NCBI RefSeq assembly: GCF_030445035.2
Contig: NC_080676.1
Coordinates: forward strand, 16,592,940-16,656,939
Source of the DNA: Dasypus novemcinctus
Taxonomy: Eukaryota; Chordata; Mammalia; Cingulata; Dasypodidae
Length of the DNA stretch: 64,000 nucleotides
Direction of reading: 5' to 3'
The notes under the pieces are model-generated. The model was given only the letters and a program-made list of their open reading frames with translations. It searched no databases and was not told the DNA's origin. Numbering within the stretch: position 1 is the stretch's first letter; every line of letters starts with the position of its first letter. Shown in pieces: positions 1 to 13,740 of the stretch. The translations under genes and the position numbers were made by a program.

Positions 1-3000
1 ATTGTATTTTCTAGACATCCTCATTTCTGGGAGCCTATGGAAATCAAGATATGATAAATCTTCATGTACTGGAAACCAAACCAGTTCATCACTTTATCTG
101 CTCTTAATATCTAATTCAAAAGTAAACAGCTATATTCACAGCAGGGCTTAGCAGATAAATTAATTCAAAGCCCTTAGAAACCTTATAATAACTAGAATTA
201 AACTTTCCTTGTCAGGGACTTAGCCATGGAAAAATTTAAATTAAAAATGTCTTTTTGAAAGTTTTGAAATTAATAAGCCCAATTCATTTGTGACATGAGA
301 CAATTTAAGCTTTTCTAATTGCATAAACAAAGTTAAAACCATTTGAAATATTTCTTCTGAATGTCTTAAGAGAAAGAATCATGCTTAAAATTAAAAGTCC
401 TGTGTTTTGCACTTTTGATAAGCTATTATTATCTTGATCATGATAATATATTTCCCATCATAAAATGTTTAATATAATTAAATAATTTCCCTTATATTTA
501 TTTTGTTTCAAAATTTTTAATACACAATTAAGCACATATAATAAAAAGCATGGCTAAACATCTGTAACTGTATAATTATTTGGAACCTTATGTATATTTA
601 GAAACTAGAAGATTTTTTCTTAGTCCTAGAAATTGGTGGTCACTTCCTCAATGTTAATTACTTACAGCATAAGTACAAAGAAAAATCATCAAAATAATTT
701 GCTAAAATTAATGTCTTTTCAATTTTATTCCCCTATATGCTAGAAAAAGGTCTTTTAGAAATTGACACACATAGAAAGTTCACCACATATCATAATTAAT
801 AAAAAATGTTTTTAATGCATGTTATCCAATATAATATTTTCCACATAATAAGAATATGTAAGCTTTTTCAACTCATTGTTTAATATTTAGAATATATTTT
901 TAGAAATATATTTTAAATTATTTTGGATCATATGAAGGTGTCTTTCCTATTCTTACAACTGCCAAGCCCATGATTTACACACAGTTTAATTATTCAGACG
1001 TTTATTATGTTCTACATAATGAAATTTGGACCCTCATATTTTCTTCCTACATGCTCAATGCAGGCTGCAATTATAGCCACAGATATCTGTTTATTTGATG
1101 AATTTTGCTTCTTCTGCATAGTTTGATAAATATGGAAATAAGTCAAAACCTACTTTATATACAGTAATTAAAGTGAAAAATCTAGTCATGATGCAAATCC
1201 TTAATTGGACTCCAGGAGAGATATGCAGAATTTCTCTTTAATAATATGGGATGACTGGGGACAGAAAAACAAAGCACACTAAAATATGGTTTAGAAGCAC
1301 AATTAATCACAAAACAGAAAACAACCAATTTAGCATAGCTCATTCAGTGACTCTCGTGGCTCAGGTAATGTTCTTTTAATCATCTGGCTCTAATATTAAG
1401 GTTGTGTCATGTGCATCGAAAATAAAACACAATATATATGGTGATCTTCAGTGTGAAACGTGAGGTGTTTTTGGTCTTTTTGTAAACAGAGCCTTTTCAC
1501 AATAAAATGCATAGGCTACTTAATGACATGTAAGTGAGTGATCAAAGCAGGACAAAATGGTCTTAACTGTATTCTTTAAATATATTAATTCATTAGGGAT
1601 ATAAACCTTCAGTGCTCATTATAATTTGATAGTTCCTGTGCAAATTTTCTCTGGCCTTAATAAAGTAGAAAGACAAGTCAAAATATGTTTTAGGCTTATG
1701 ACAATATAAAGGATACACTTGTTAAGCAAAATTAAATTAACTTCCCCTGTGATGGTGCCGATGTGGGTGGAAAACAAATTGTCAAATAATCTAAGTAACC
1801 TAAGACTCTAAGTATTTGTTTTCATGTGCAATACATGTATTCCTCTAATCAGCTGAAAATTAGCCATCGTTGTTCCCTAAATTGATTGTAAAGGTATTAT
1901 TCTCCATATAGATTTTTTGTAATATCTCATTAAGGGAATAATTATATAAGCAGGCTTTAACCAGAAGAAGATAGATTTATTGTGTTACTTTGTTTAAATA
2001 GAAATTTCATTATTCTGTTTGGCAGAAAATGCCTCTGCTCCATGCTAAACAAGCGAGAGGACTGTTTTAGGATTTGGAAATGGTCCCTCTCCAAAGCTAC
2101 CCTGCGTTGCCCAAGTTTACCAAAAAGACCGTGTGTTTATGCCCTGAGAGGAGCCAAAAAGAGGCTTAGGGCACCACGCCTCGTAGGCCTGCAGTGACTT
2201 TATACAGGGATCACTTTTCTCTTTCCCAGATGTGTCCACCAGGAGTGACCATGGTGGCAGCCTCACATGCTGAGAGCAGCTGAAATTAGAGAGGCTTGAT
2301 GTCCAGAATTCAAATCACTGCAAAACTCTTCCTAACCCAGGATGCCTATGTTCCCAAACAGATGAAAGGAATTAAAGACAACTGAGTTTAGATGGAGTCT
2401 TCTCCTGGCATCCCACAATGACCTGACATCTCTATGAGGCACCTGCCGTAAAACTTAAAGGCTTGATGGACGCTGGCCTTTGATGTCTCTTAATGACAGC
2501 CAGCCAGCCTTTGATGTGATCCTATGGCACACATTTTCATTTGCAAACTGGAGTGTGGTTTAATAGCAATCAATTTCTACACCCAGTCAAGGTAATATTG
2601 ATGTTGATCACCTCTGGAACACAGGTTTCCAACCAAGGAAGTGGAAAATGCATTTTGTTTTGATAGATAGAAGAAACGTATGTAACTTTATTTGTAATTG
2701 ACCTGATATTTCAAATATCCAAAATTATACTGGAAAATAAATACATAGTATAAATTTTATATAGGCCAGTAATGTTTTTTCTGTAATAATAATAAAAAAT
2801 AATAATATGACCCGTCCTTTCAGATAATTAGAGGAGCTTTAGAAGTAAATTTGCTGTTTTTACCTAATAATTATTCAATACACTTTCAGAAATACTTACT
2901 ATAACCTTTGGTTCTTTACTTTCCAATATAATTACGGCTTTACATTTGACAAAAAGATTATTTTGCCAAATGGTCTTAATCTCAGATTCAATAAAGGCAA

Positions 3001-5080
3001 TCAATTCCTATTGATCTCTTTAGACAAATTAATGATTTAAAACTCACTGCAATTCAAATTTAACATGATAGCATATTTGAACTTTTCTCATGTGGTCCAA
3101 AGGAAAAAAATTGAGGATATGATGTCTCTCAGTAGCCCTTTGGCAAGCAAAGTTCTAGCTGCATTAGATAGCTATTTTCAGATTACCTCAATCCATTTTC
3201 ATTTTATCAGGTAAAATTAAAACTACAATCCATTGGAAAAGTGTATCTACATTATTTAGGCAGTAATCAAATAATACAGGGTAATTGCCCAGTAATTAGT
3301 GTTTTAATTCATTTGCTATTTCAACCGAAAATTACTTCAGTGGTCTCCTGGTGTAGAAATTGCTTTATTACTAAGAAAGTCTAATATGGGCTTAATTTTA
3401 AGGTGTGTCATGTAGAATTGCGTTTAAATTTCATAATATTTGTAATATGATAGAACTATAAATTGCTATAACTCTGTGTTGCCAAGGTGAAATCATGTCC
3501 CTTAAAACTGAAAAATTTTAGCCTACTGTAGTATATCCTTTTAGAAAGACATTTATTTGGGGACTTATTAAAACAGATTTGTACATCAGCATTTTGCTAG
3601 CAGATTTTTATTTCTATAATGAAAATTCTTTAAAAAAAACTTTTTGCTCTATCTAGCAGAGTGGTTGTATTGTGGGTCAAGCAACAACTCTTTCTTAAGT
3701 GTCTACATGGAGCACAGGCCTATGCTATTGGAATTATTTAACATTTTAAAAGATTATGTCACCTTTAAAAGTCAAATCATTATTGCTATTGTTGCAAAAA
3801 AAAATAAGGGAAGGAAAGAAAGAAGGAATGAAGGAAGGGATGGAGGGAGAAAGGAAGAGAAAGCAAGGATATGACCAAAACAGTATTTTCTGGTGTTTGA
3901 AATTATATTGACACTCCAATATAAAAACAACCTCAGCATCTCATTTGAAATACATAGGCTTCGCTTCATGTTACAAAGCCATTTTTTATTTTGTGACGCC
4001 TCAAAAATGCCTATAATTTATTATTGCTCTCTAAAAATAAAGTATAGAAAAATCAACAAGGAATGTTAAATTCTACATGTGTTGCTTTTAAGAAAAAAGA
4101 AACAGTATTTAATATTCCTTTATCATTTAAAACATCTTGCTTTCAAATATCTAAAAAAGAATATAGAAAACTAGCTAGCATATAGCTAGCATATAAACTA
4201 TAACTATTATTTATAGCTCAATATGTTATAAGTCACCAACCATAACCAACAAAATAGCTTTTACTCCTTTATCAGGTTGCAGACGCATATAGCAATGCCA
4301 AAGCTTCAAAAGACAGATAAATGTGCTCCAAAAAGTATGAAAACAGGGAACCTCACAGTTTCACAATGTGAAAACAAAAAAGTATTGTTGTTCACTGACG
4401 GTCTATGTTTACGAAAGGCAAAACATGTATGGCTTTCACTTTCTCCTCAACGACCCATAATGTGGGTATTTAGTTAACGAATCTGTTCATTGTTTCATAA
4501 TTTTCAAAAGCTATGCTTTGGGGGGAAAAAAAAACTCAAGACTATCTTGTCACTTCTTTCCAAAATATCAAAAAATTTGAAAGGGGAAAATTGAATTTGA
4601 CATTTTTATTTCTTTTACTTATTTTAATATTTGAGTGTACAAATTGTTTTTAAAAAACTGTTCACTAGCTCATCATAGGATTACAATTCTTCTGTGAGCA
4701 GTACTTCCCCTTTGAAGAGAGACACTGTTAAAACTGGAAATATCTGTCAAGAAACATAAATCTTATGGAGACCATTTCACAAAATGTTCAATACCCAAGT
4801 ATAACAATCAAGGTGGTACACCCTCTCTCTATTAAAAGTGTATTTTATAGGTTTGAGGTGAAGGGTAAGTAATTTCAAGCCACATCATTCCAACCATTGT
4901 TTCAGAAACACGTATTTCTCAGCCTAAAGATGCCATTATAAAGTATTTTTCTGGGCAGCTAAATTAAATCTATTACTTCGGGATGTTCTATCCATGTTAT
5001 GAGCATGAAGTGATTAAAATTTCCTCCTCCCATCCTACAACCAACAGGCAAACACTCCCCTTGTACTCATAAATCTGCTC
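1..5080. other. AT-rich intergenic DNA, no gene seen
   Basis: Unique-looking AT-rich sequence. The longest open frames are under 80 codons and match no family I know. It contains a GA/GGAA tract near 3.8 kb and a small ATAGCTAGCAT duplication at about 4.17-4.20 kb. Old LINE remnants may be present but cannot be assigned by eye. Confidence 0.7.
3806..3868 (+). repeat. GGAA/GAAA-type simple repeat
   Basis: Imperfect GGAAGGAAAGAAAGAAGG tract that is purine-only over most of its length. It explains the short lysine/arginine-rich open frame on the plus strand. Confidence 0.8.
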
Positions 5081-5089
5081 TGGAGAGAA

Positions 5090-5300
5090 TAATAATAAAA
5101 CTGGCATGCCTTCCATGGCACTTGCAATGTGCCAAATAGTGTCCTAAGGGCATAAGACACCAACTCATCTCATTCTCACTCATCCTCACACCACGCGTTT
5201 CAAATCTGCGCAGTCAGTGAGATGATTAGCCATATATTACAGGGGAGAAACTGAGGCACAGAACAGTTACCTTAAGCTAGATCACACAGTCAATATGCCA
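5090..5300 (+). repeat. MIR SINE (ancient)
   Basis: The core-to-3' part of MIR is recognisable: ACTCATCTCATTCTCACTC, then TTACAGGGGAGAAACTGAGG and CACAGAACAGTTACC, then GATCACACAGTC. It is diverged, as expected for a repeat of this age. Confidence 0.75.
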
Positions 5301-8300
5301 TAGCACCATTGAGACGGTACTTATTTAGCTTCCTGGGTCAGAGAAACAAGACAGATTTCCCAGTGGCCTTTCAGGTAAACAACCTTTTACGGCTAATCTC
5401 CCTAATGAAAGGAGATAGACCTTGACACTGTGGAAAGGAGAAGGGAGAAACAAGAAAAACTGGCCAGTGAAATCAGACTGAGGGACGCCTAACTTCCTAT
5501 TCGGTGGGATGGCCTAAGAACCATCCTTTTTAAAGGGAGACAGTCAAAGAGCTTGAATCCTCCATGATTAGAGAGGCCCCTGCCAAACACAAGGTGATAT
5601 TGAGAACAAAGAGAGGGCACATGCAATGGGTCACCCAAAGAGGTAAGCACTGAAATATTGGCCAAACTCCATGTAAAACCCCCAAAGTGAAGGAGAGCAG
5701 GAAAAGCTGGAGTGCAATGGACAAGCAGCAGCAGAGTAGGAAACGCCCAGAGTGGACAGCGGCAAGAAGAGACATTCCATAAGGGAGAAGAAAACATTCC
5801 ACCAAGGGAAGGAGAAGGAAATGAACATGTTAATATTTGCACTGAGGGCGACCACACCTCAGTCCTTGAGCATTCATCTAAAGGCGTGGGAAACTGTAAA
5901 ATCCAAACTAAAAATCCATAGAAGGGCAAATGAGGACAAAAGGAAGCAAAAGCATATGAAAACAGCTGGTGGAGAGAGCAGAATAAGGCAAAAACTTAGC
6001 CATCCTAAGAAAACAATTACCAGTTCCCCAAACGAGGACAGGTAATGTGGTCAGAGAGAGAGCCGCCTTGGCACTGTCTATAATTAATTGCAAGGTTTGA
6101 TTTCATATTTAGTAAATGGAGTTAAGAGTTTTTCCATGGAGCCATTAGAGTGTTCTCTAGACAATCCCTTTTTAATTACAAGTTTAAGAACCTTCATAAG
6201 GAATTGGTCGTGTTCAAATAGCTAACTAAAGACAACTGAATCCTAATAAAACAACCGTAAGTGGCCAAGTATGCGACCAAGATGACCTAAGCGGGTATGG
6301 CTCTTCCACCCAGACAATGAGGAAGGGCGAAAGAGACCAAGCACTCCAAAGGCCCTGGGTGTTTCATGGCCATGTAGAATAAATCACCAAGAAGTTTCAT
6401 CCTTCCAGTTTACTGATCATTGCGTGTCACATTACCTGATGTATGCTCTAAGATACAGGCATAATAGAATCACTATGCTGATTCCCATTTCAGTAAACCA
6501 TTTTCCACACTGAAGCAAGGTTATTTTGAGGCTGGAAGCCCTTCGACCATTTTCTTTTCTCCATCTTCACCTTGTCCCCCCCTCCTCGCCTTTCAGGTTT
6601 CTCTTCCTCAAGCCCTTTATGTTTTTCTTACCTCTAAGGATTACTTTTCTTCACATCAGACTGACAACTACCCTCCCTGCTGACCTGTGTCAATCAAAAT
6701 CTGGTTTTCCACCGTAAATTCCGAAATGGAGTGATTAAATTCTATAATGGAGCGATATTATACAGTCCCTTATAGTAAAATAGTAGCATCTCTCCCACCT
6801 GTTCTGAAACTCTTTAAACCTTCTTTTTGTTTTATAATTATTATTTTAAAAGTCCTAAACATAATAGGAAAAGAGTTTCAGCTTTTCTTCCTAGGTCAAA
6901 AGTATATAGAGATGCATTCAGTATATCTCCTGAATAGAAATTAGTTCATCTGAAAATCTATTTGCATCCTATCCAATTATAAACATAAGATATTATGATA
7001 TGAAGTATCGCTTGTATTATACAAATCCTTCTTTTAGAAAAAGCAAACTGATAGAAATTAATACAAATAAAAACACCATCTCTTTAAAATTCATTATATT
7101 TTCATTCCACCCCCATGTAGTCCCCATTATCTTTTTTTTTAAGTTGATGCCTGTAGCCCTATACACATCTTTCCAATTTTCATGAAGGAGTTTTTATTTC
7201 TTGCAATTACATATGTTGCCAGTATTTTAGTTGCCCCCAACTTTTTCCAATAAAGGGCAAAAATGTCATAGTCATATTATATTGTTTTTGTTGCATTAGA
7301 CAATATAGCTAATGTCCTTTGTCTCAACTGTTCTTCATTATCCTCTGTCTTTTTTTTTTTTCATTATTATTTTCCTTATACTACATCTCCTTCTCTTGTA
7401 TATCTAATGTGTTAATATTATTTTCTGGGACTCTTGTTATTTCTACACTACCCAGAATAAACAATGAACTTCCATTATTTTCTAGATTACTTTTAAACTA
7501 TTTTTAGGAAACTTTGAATAATTAGATGGCTGTAATGCATGACTATGAATTTTATTTTTAAATGATCAGAGCAAGTCAGTGTAAATATGGAAATTATATA
7601 TATATTAGTGGAAATTAAAATATTTCAAAAAATATGTTTTTAAATTCTAAGAAAAATGAGTCAAAAATATATATTTAAACACAAAACCAAAAAGGCATGT
7701 TTTATTTTGCTTAGAGAAATATTTTTTAAACATGAAACTTGGAGAATTTTTAATGAAATAAGTCTTAAGTTCATAATCTCTTCATTTTTCTATTTTGTTC
7801 TGCTGGTTTTGGAGTACAAATAATCAAGGATGAAATTTTTGAAAAGTAATTCTTTGTGATTGTTAATGTGGTTTTTACCTAGGTCAGAAAAAAATGAAAA
7901 TTATTTTAGGAATTAAGCTCCCAGTTTCTATTTACCATTTAAATAACAAAAGTATTAATAAATGTATGAAGCAGATAATGCTCTTTTTTGGTAGGTTTGT
8001 TAATTACAAAAATATTAGTTTAAATGTCTGCTAATTTTATATGGCCTCCAGATTCAAACTATAAAACTATTAGCTGAGTTTTGTCCATTTTTAAAAGGGA
8101 GAAATGGAGTGATGGGAGAAATGATAATCATGAATAAGAGAGAAATTTTGTACAAGGTGATGTGTAATTATCTAACTGGGAACTAGGAAAGAATCCTAAT
8201 AGTTAACATCCTGTTCTTGTTGAAAAGTTCATGGGAACTTATGTCCTGAGTGAAACATTAGCAATTCATAAATAATACTAAAGTCATAGCTGAAAACTAA

Positions 8301-10490
8301 CCTCCAGATTGCATCCAAGAGAAAAATCTATACATAGAAATGTTTTCAGTTACAACTAGAAGGATTACTAGGAAAGCTTGTGCTTAATCTGGTTTTACTA
8401 AGCAGGGATATTTTTCAGTGCCCGCTCACAAAAATGATGGCCAGGGACCTAGAGCATCCTCAGGTGAGGCTCTGAAGCTTGGTGAAGATCACACTTTCAA
8501 TACTCCCAGACCACAGACTTAAAACTAAAACTTAAAGGCAATCAGCGTCGACTGGAATAAATGCAAAGAAGATGAGGGGCAAGAGCAAGAAATCCATTTT
8601 ACAAACTAAATGCAACTTCACTCATATAGAACCAATGTCTCCAACACAGCAATTCCCTTTGGCTTGATCATGGAATTGTAAGTATTATGAGGGTGAAAAT
8701 ATTGATTCCCAGAGCAAACGTGCCTGCCATTAGAAGACTAGCATTTCAGAGAGGAACAATAGTTGGTTTGCTGCTAAAGCTGGTTTTTCAAAAATGTTAT
8801 GATATAACGGATTGTCTCAGCTTAGGGACGTTTATTTATTTGAAAGGAGGAGGTTCTGAAACACAGCTAGTTAGATATTTCAGTGTGTAATATTTGAAAT
8901 ACTGAGCTAATGTTAGAAGTAATTAAGATATCCTCGTGTCTCTAGAGGAGTTTGCAGAGAAACACTCTTTCTAGGCAAGCTTAAGGAGGAAGGAATCTGT
9001 TTTGAAACGGGATTGTTAGGTGTTCTGAATACAGAGAGGTCACCCTCCTACTGTTTGAAACTGCAGCAACTGGAAAACCTGGGAAAGAGGTTGCCAGTCG
9101 CTCCCCAAAGTAGTCAGCCTACTGGTGAAAGAATGGCCCCATGCCAAAAGCTTTTAAAGTCACATACACCCTATTTCCAAGGAACTTGTTTTTGTTGATT
9201 TGCGAGTCCAAATTATTATTGCAAATCTAACATATAAATACTTATGAGAACCATTTCTGTGGACTCCACACACAGCATTCTCACCCCTGGCTTCGGAAAC
9301 AGCTATGACTACAATCTCTTACCTCAGTCTTTAAAATGCAGCTGTTTGGAGCGGTTGCCAAAATCCCATGGTTAGGTTTATACAGTGAGAAATAAACTAT
9401 AAAAGCCGTAAGTAATTCAGTGAGAGGAAGGCACACTTCCAGACTTTGTTTTAACATGCCTACTGCTGAATTCTTATTTTTCATATTATTTTAAATGAAA
9501 ACCTCACAAGAACACTGTCTCCATTTCTTTCTACCTTATGAGAAATGATAGTGAAACAAGGTATATTAAGTGACACTTCTATGATTTAATGATTTTGGTT
9601 ACCACATTAATGAGTTATTGAACAGAGACTGGAACTGAAAGGAAGAGTTGTTGAGATTGTTAAAAACAAGATTACATGCTTGTCTGTGAGACTTTAAGTT
9701 GATGAACATACAGATTCATACATTCTTTTTCCGCACCAGGGATACTTGAAAAGAGGAATGGATTTGAGGAGGTAAGAAAGGGGTGGGAGTGGGAAAGAGA
9801 TAAGATTCTTGAATGGCATGAAGAAAATCCAAAAGATCAATTAATAGTTCGCACCCCTCCCCATAGTGAAATTCAATAGGTGAGGAAGAGAATTCTTCAC
9901 AAAAGTGAAAAATTAGAGGGTGGTAAAGACTTTATTTACTTTGCCACATCATCCAAAATTAGTAAATATTGCCCATGCCACCAACACCCAGATACATTTG
10001 GTAAAAATACATAAAACATTTCATATTTCACAGGTTTTAGTCTAACCCACACATCCCAAGACATTCTCTCAAAAGCATTTATAGAGGGGGCACCATTCCA
10101 TCTAGGTCGTTATTAGCCTGACCTTATTTTATCATAATTCACCTTTTTGTCCAAATTTTCCATTTTTTGCCCAGACATACTAAATCTCTTTTTCTACTTA
10201 TTAAATCTCTTTCGTTGCTAATGTACTCACTTCCTACAATTTGCACTACATTACCCCAAATTTGTCCTCACTCTGCAGAAGTGCTGCATGAAGACTCTCA
10301 TTGTTTGCCAAGAAATTAACTCTCAAGAACAGGCAGAGGTTCCTATACAAGTGCTAATGAGTGCTTGGCTCCCACACAGCAATCTCGCCACTGCAGCTCC
10401 CACACAACAGTGCTAATAAGTATTTAACACCTTTAGGGAAGCCTCCTGGGCTGGGGAACAAAGCACCCAAAGGATGATGTTCCCATCATC
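5300..10490. other. AT-rich intergenic DNA, no gene seen
   Basis: No supportable gene. 5.4-6.05 kb is purine-rich and 6.5-7.5 kb is T-rich, which may hide old repeats. The overlapping small open frames at 5.5-6.05 kb on both strands lack any recognisable domain. Confidence 0.65.
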
Positions 10491-10496
10491 AGTCCG

Positions 10497-10680
10497 AGTA
10501 GTTCTCAAACTCAGTTTTAGAATCACCCAGAGCACATCCTAAAATGCAGATTGCCACAACCCACAACCGGTGCCAAAGATTCTAAAGCCGTCGAGCTAGG
10601 GCTGAGGCAGGGGTCTCCATTTTCAAGAGCCCGTTCCCCACCACCACCACCACAATCCGCGATTCTAATGCAAACGGTTT
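10497..10680 (+). repeat. MER5-like hAT-Charlie MITE
   Basis: It begins AGTAGTTCTCAAACTCAG and continues TTTTAGAATCACCCAGAGC, then ATGCAGATTGCC, and ends near GATTCTAATGCAAACGG. This resembles the MER5 family of nonautonomous DNA transposons. An internal CCACCACCACCACC stretch is a local expansion. Confidence 0.5.
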
Positions 10681-10796
10681 ATGGATAAGGTTTACCCAAG
10701 ACGTTTTCAGTCAAGTGGTACCTACCGCTGCCCGGGTCAATATAAACCCTATCACAGCGGGGCCGTTTACTGGGCAAGTATTTTTGCTTGTGTTTT

Positions 10797-10978
10797 TCTT
10801 TTTTTTTTTTTTAAGATTTATTATTTTATTTATTTATTTCTCCGCACCCCCTCATTGTTAGGATTTGCTGTGTCTGTTTATTGTGTGCTGGTCTTCCTTT
10901 TAGGAGGCACCAGAACCGAACCCAGACCTCCGATGTGGGCAGAAGGCACCCACTTGTTTGTGCCACCTCTGCTCCCTT
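10797..10978 (-). repeat. DAS-type tRNA-derived SINE, antisense
   Basis: It starts with a poly(T) and TTTATT-rich stretch (the reversed A-rich tail). It ends with the reversed tRNA-like head, including ACCGAACCCAGACCTCC (B-box side) and GCCACCTCTGCTCCC (5' end). The head matches the other SINEs here at 11.6, 16.2, 17.3 and 18.4 kb. Confidence 0.75.
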
Positions 10979-11269
10979 GGATAAGTACTTTTGAATGCCT
11001 ACTATCTGCTAGGGATTGATCCAGACCCTGAGGCACAGGAGCAACCAAGGCATGCCATGTATAGTCTGTCAGATAATACATGTGGAAAAAACACCTGGGC
11101 AAAATAATGCTGTGATATCACTGAAACAGGAACTGAGATAGAGAATACCCATGGGTATGGATAAACTCAAGGCAATGAGAAGCAGAACACAAGCCAGTAT
11201 GGCTGAAGGGGATAAGAAGTCATGAAAAATAGTAATCACAATCAGCCAGGCACAGTTGCAAACCATTTC

Positions 11270-11455
11270 TATATACTAACTCATTTAATATTTATAGCAA
11301 CCCCCTGAAATAGGTACTTTTCTCCCCACTTTACAGATGAGAAAACAGAGACCTAGAGACTTTAAATAATTTGAGCAAAGACCCACAGGTAGCTAGTGAT
11401 GGAGCCAGGAATCAAACCCAGACGATCTGGTTCCAAAGTCTGTGCTTTTTAAAAA
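11270..11455 (+). repeat. MIR SINE (ancient)
   Basis: Well-preserved MIR core: ACTCATTTAATATTTATAGC, then CACTTTACAGATGAGAAAAC, then AGCTAGTGATGGAGCCAGGA and AATCAAACCCAGACGATCTG. It ends against a run of A/T next to the following SINE region. Confidence 0.85.
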
Positions 11456-11610
11456 ATAATTCTCTGCTTTATTAAAAGGGTATCGACAGCAAGTATAGGA
11501 GGCATGTAGAGAAGAGGTGGGAAAACTCAGTGCAGATGTTCTTAAGAAGCCACCTGGGGAGCATTCAGGGGGAAGACAGCATCTGTACATTTCTTTATTC
11601 TTTGTTAACA

Positions 11611-12088
11611 GGAAGTGGATGTGGCTCAAAGGATAGAGTTTCCATCTACCATGTAGGCGGTCCCGGGTTCCATACCCAGGGCCTCCTGGCCTGTGTGGTG
11701 AGCTGGCCCACATGGAGTGCTGCCAGGCACAAGGAGTGTCACCCCACACAGGGGTGCCCCCTGTGCAAGGAGTGCAGCCCCACACAGGAGTGCAGACTGC
11801 TCAGGAGTGGTGCCACCCGCACAGAGAGCTGATGCAGCAAGATGATGCAACAAAAAAAGAGACACAGAGAAGAGACAATATGAGATGCAGCGAACTAGGC
11901 AGCTGAGGTGGAGCAACAGAATGATCACCTCTCTCCCACTCCGGAAGGTCCCAGGTTGGGTTCTGGGAGCCACCTAATGAGAATACAACAGACATGGAAG
12001 AACACACAGTGAATGGACACAGAGAGAAGACAATGGGGGAGAGGGAGACAATGTGGGGGGAAGGGGCAGTAGGAATAAGGAAAAAAAA
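11611..12088 (+). repeat. DAS-type tRNA-derived SINE, long form
   Basis: The tRNA-like head GGAAGTGGATGTGGCTCAAA leads into CCATCTACCATGTAGGCGGT with a B-box-like GGGTTCCATACCC. A body with repeated CACAAGGAGTG-type modules follows, then GATGATGCAACAAAAAAAG. A second GGTCCCAGG segment and an A-rich 3' end follow. At about 478 bp it is longer than the copies nearby, apparently from internal module duplication. No clean target-site duplication was seen. It produces several overlapping spurious open frames. Confidence 0.85.
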
Positions 12089-12109
12089 TCGTTTGTGATA
12101 TACTAGTAT

Positions 12110-12535
12110 GTCATCTAACTAAAAGGCTCTGTGTTATGTGGTGGAATGAATGTCATTCTTGGAAGTGGTGGTAGGAGGATTTGAGCTAGAAGGCTTGTAC
12201 ACTGTTCAAGATCAGGAAGGTCGAAGATTCATGGTGCACAACACTGAATGTATTTAACAGCATATGTATGTGTATATGTATATATACACATATGAATGTG
12301 GCTAAAAGGAAAAATATTTGGTTGTATATATGGTAACAGAATAATTTTTTTTAAATCCATGGATCTACAGAGTGAATTCTTTTGTTAATTGTACAGTTAT
12401 AAAAATGTGCTTTCATCAACCATAACAAATGTTCCACAACAATGCAATGTTTAATAATAGGGTGGTCTATGAGAATCCTGTATTTATGCATGATTGTTCT
12501 GTAAACCCACAACTCTAATAAATTGTTTTTTTAAG
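12110..12535 (+). repeat. L1 LINE 3' end (3'UTR and tail)
   Basis: The last part, AATCCTGTATTTATGCATG followed by TTGTTCTGTAAACCCACAAC and TCTAATAAATTG, matches the typical 3' terminus of placental L1 elements in lineage-specific form. ORF2 is not present, so this is a heavily 5'-truncated copy. The 5' limit is approximate. Confidence 0.6.
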
Positions 12536-12764
12536 TTTCATGGTGGTTTACGGCAGAACAACGTCATTCAACTAAAGGTTATTATAGTGAAAGGGTACAA
12601 ATAAGTCAAAGAAGAGATGCTTAGGAAGAGGTCGGAAAGGGTCTCAGACACAAGCACCCATGTCCTGCCCAATGCATCGTTCTCCCAGCACATTAATGTA
12701 TATAATCAATCACGGAAGCTCCAAGTTTGGACTTTTTAAATAACGTGCTATACAGCCTCTCAGT

Positions 12765-13010
12765 GATGGTGAGGATGATTGTGACAATAATAACAAGGAG
12801 AAAAACAACAGCTAACCATAATGGGTACTTGCTATTACACACTTTTCTAAGACTATTTCAAGTAGTTTCTCACCTCATCCTCACAATACCTTCTGAGACA
12901 GGCGCTGATATTTTCCCTATTTTGGTGAGAAAAGTTGAGACACCAAGAGGGCCCTGTAACTTGCACATGGTCACACAGTCAGCAAGTGTTAGAGCAGGAA
13001 CAGATCACAA
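12765..13010 (+). repeat. MIR SINE (ancient)
   Basis: Recognisable MIR blocks: TTCTCACCTCATCCTCACAA, TTTCCCTATTTTGGTGAGAA, GTTGAGACACCAAGAGG and TGCACATGGTCACACAGTCA. Confidence 0.75.
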
Positions 13011-13639
13011 AGAGCCTGGCAGGCCAGGAAAGATCATACTGAATTAGATAACTTTGGTGTCTTTCTACGCATATTTTTATTCTTCAAATCAAAGTTCCAA
13101 ATGCTTTTTCCAATCTTTAACATATCTTTAAATGGACAGTTAGTATTAGCTTTGGAGTCTTGCAAACCACTCAAGTCTTTTTTGCAACTGAACTATCATA
13201 CCTTCCAGGCTTCCCTAGTCATCCTTGAACAATTTCTCACATGTCTACACTCTGCCTATGAAGCCATTGCTTTCTCTGTCATTTGCCATTTCGTGTGTCC
13301 CTAATGCAAGGTATGATGTGAGAAGTGCCCCCCTGGACTTCTGGGCACTCCCTCAGGCCACATACCTCATCCTCACTCCTACACAGTCACAAAGCACTCA
13401 GCGACCTCCACACAAACATCACTTTAGGTTACTCCTATATACTTGCTTTTCTCCAGTCCCAAAATGATGGGGCTAGAAAATTAGAACTACAGAGCCCTCC
13501 ACCCATCAATGAGGAGCTCTAGGAACAATTAGAGACAAAATAGCATTGGTCACTGTGTGCTAATTCCAGAATTTTTGCAGGGTAGATGATTTTATCCTAA
13601 AGCTCTTTGCCCAAAAATATATATCCCTTATCTCTTTAG

Positions 13640-13740
13640 TTCCTCATTATCATTTCACAAATAATAAGTCTCAAGCACAGAGAGGTTCGGTGACTTGCTC
13701 AGAGGTACACAAAGCAAATAGTAAACGAGAAATAATTAAA
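13640..13740 (+). repeat. MIR SINE fragment
   Basis: CCTCATTATCATTTCACAAA followed by CAAGCACAGAGAGGTTCGGT and GACTTGCTCAGAGGTACAC is the degraded MIR core and 3' side. Confidence 0.6.

Noticed and set aside
11393..12007. Overlapping frames of 60-130 codons on both strands
   Set aside because: They are read-through of the DAS-type SINE; the same happens at 16.1-16.5, 17.3-17.7 and 18.35-18.63 kb.
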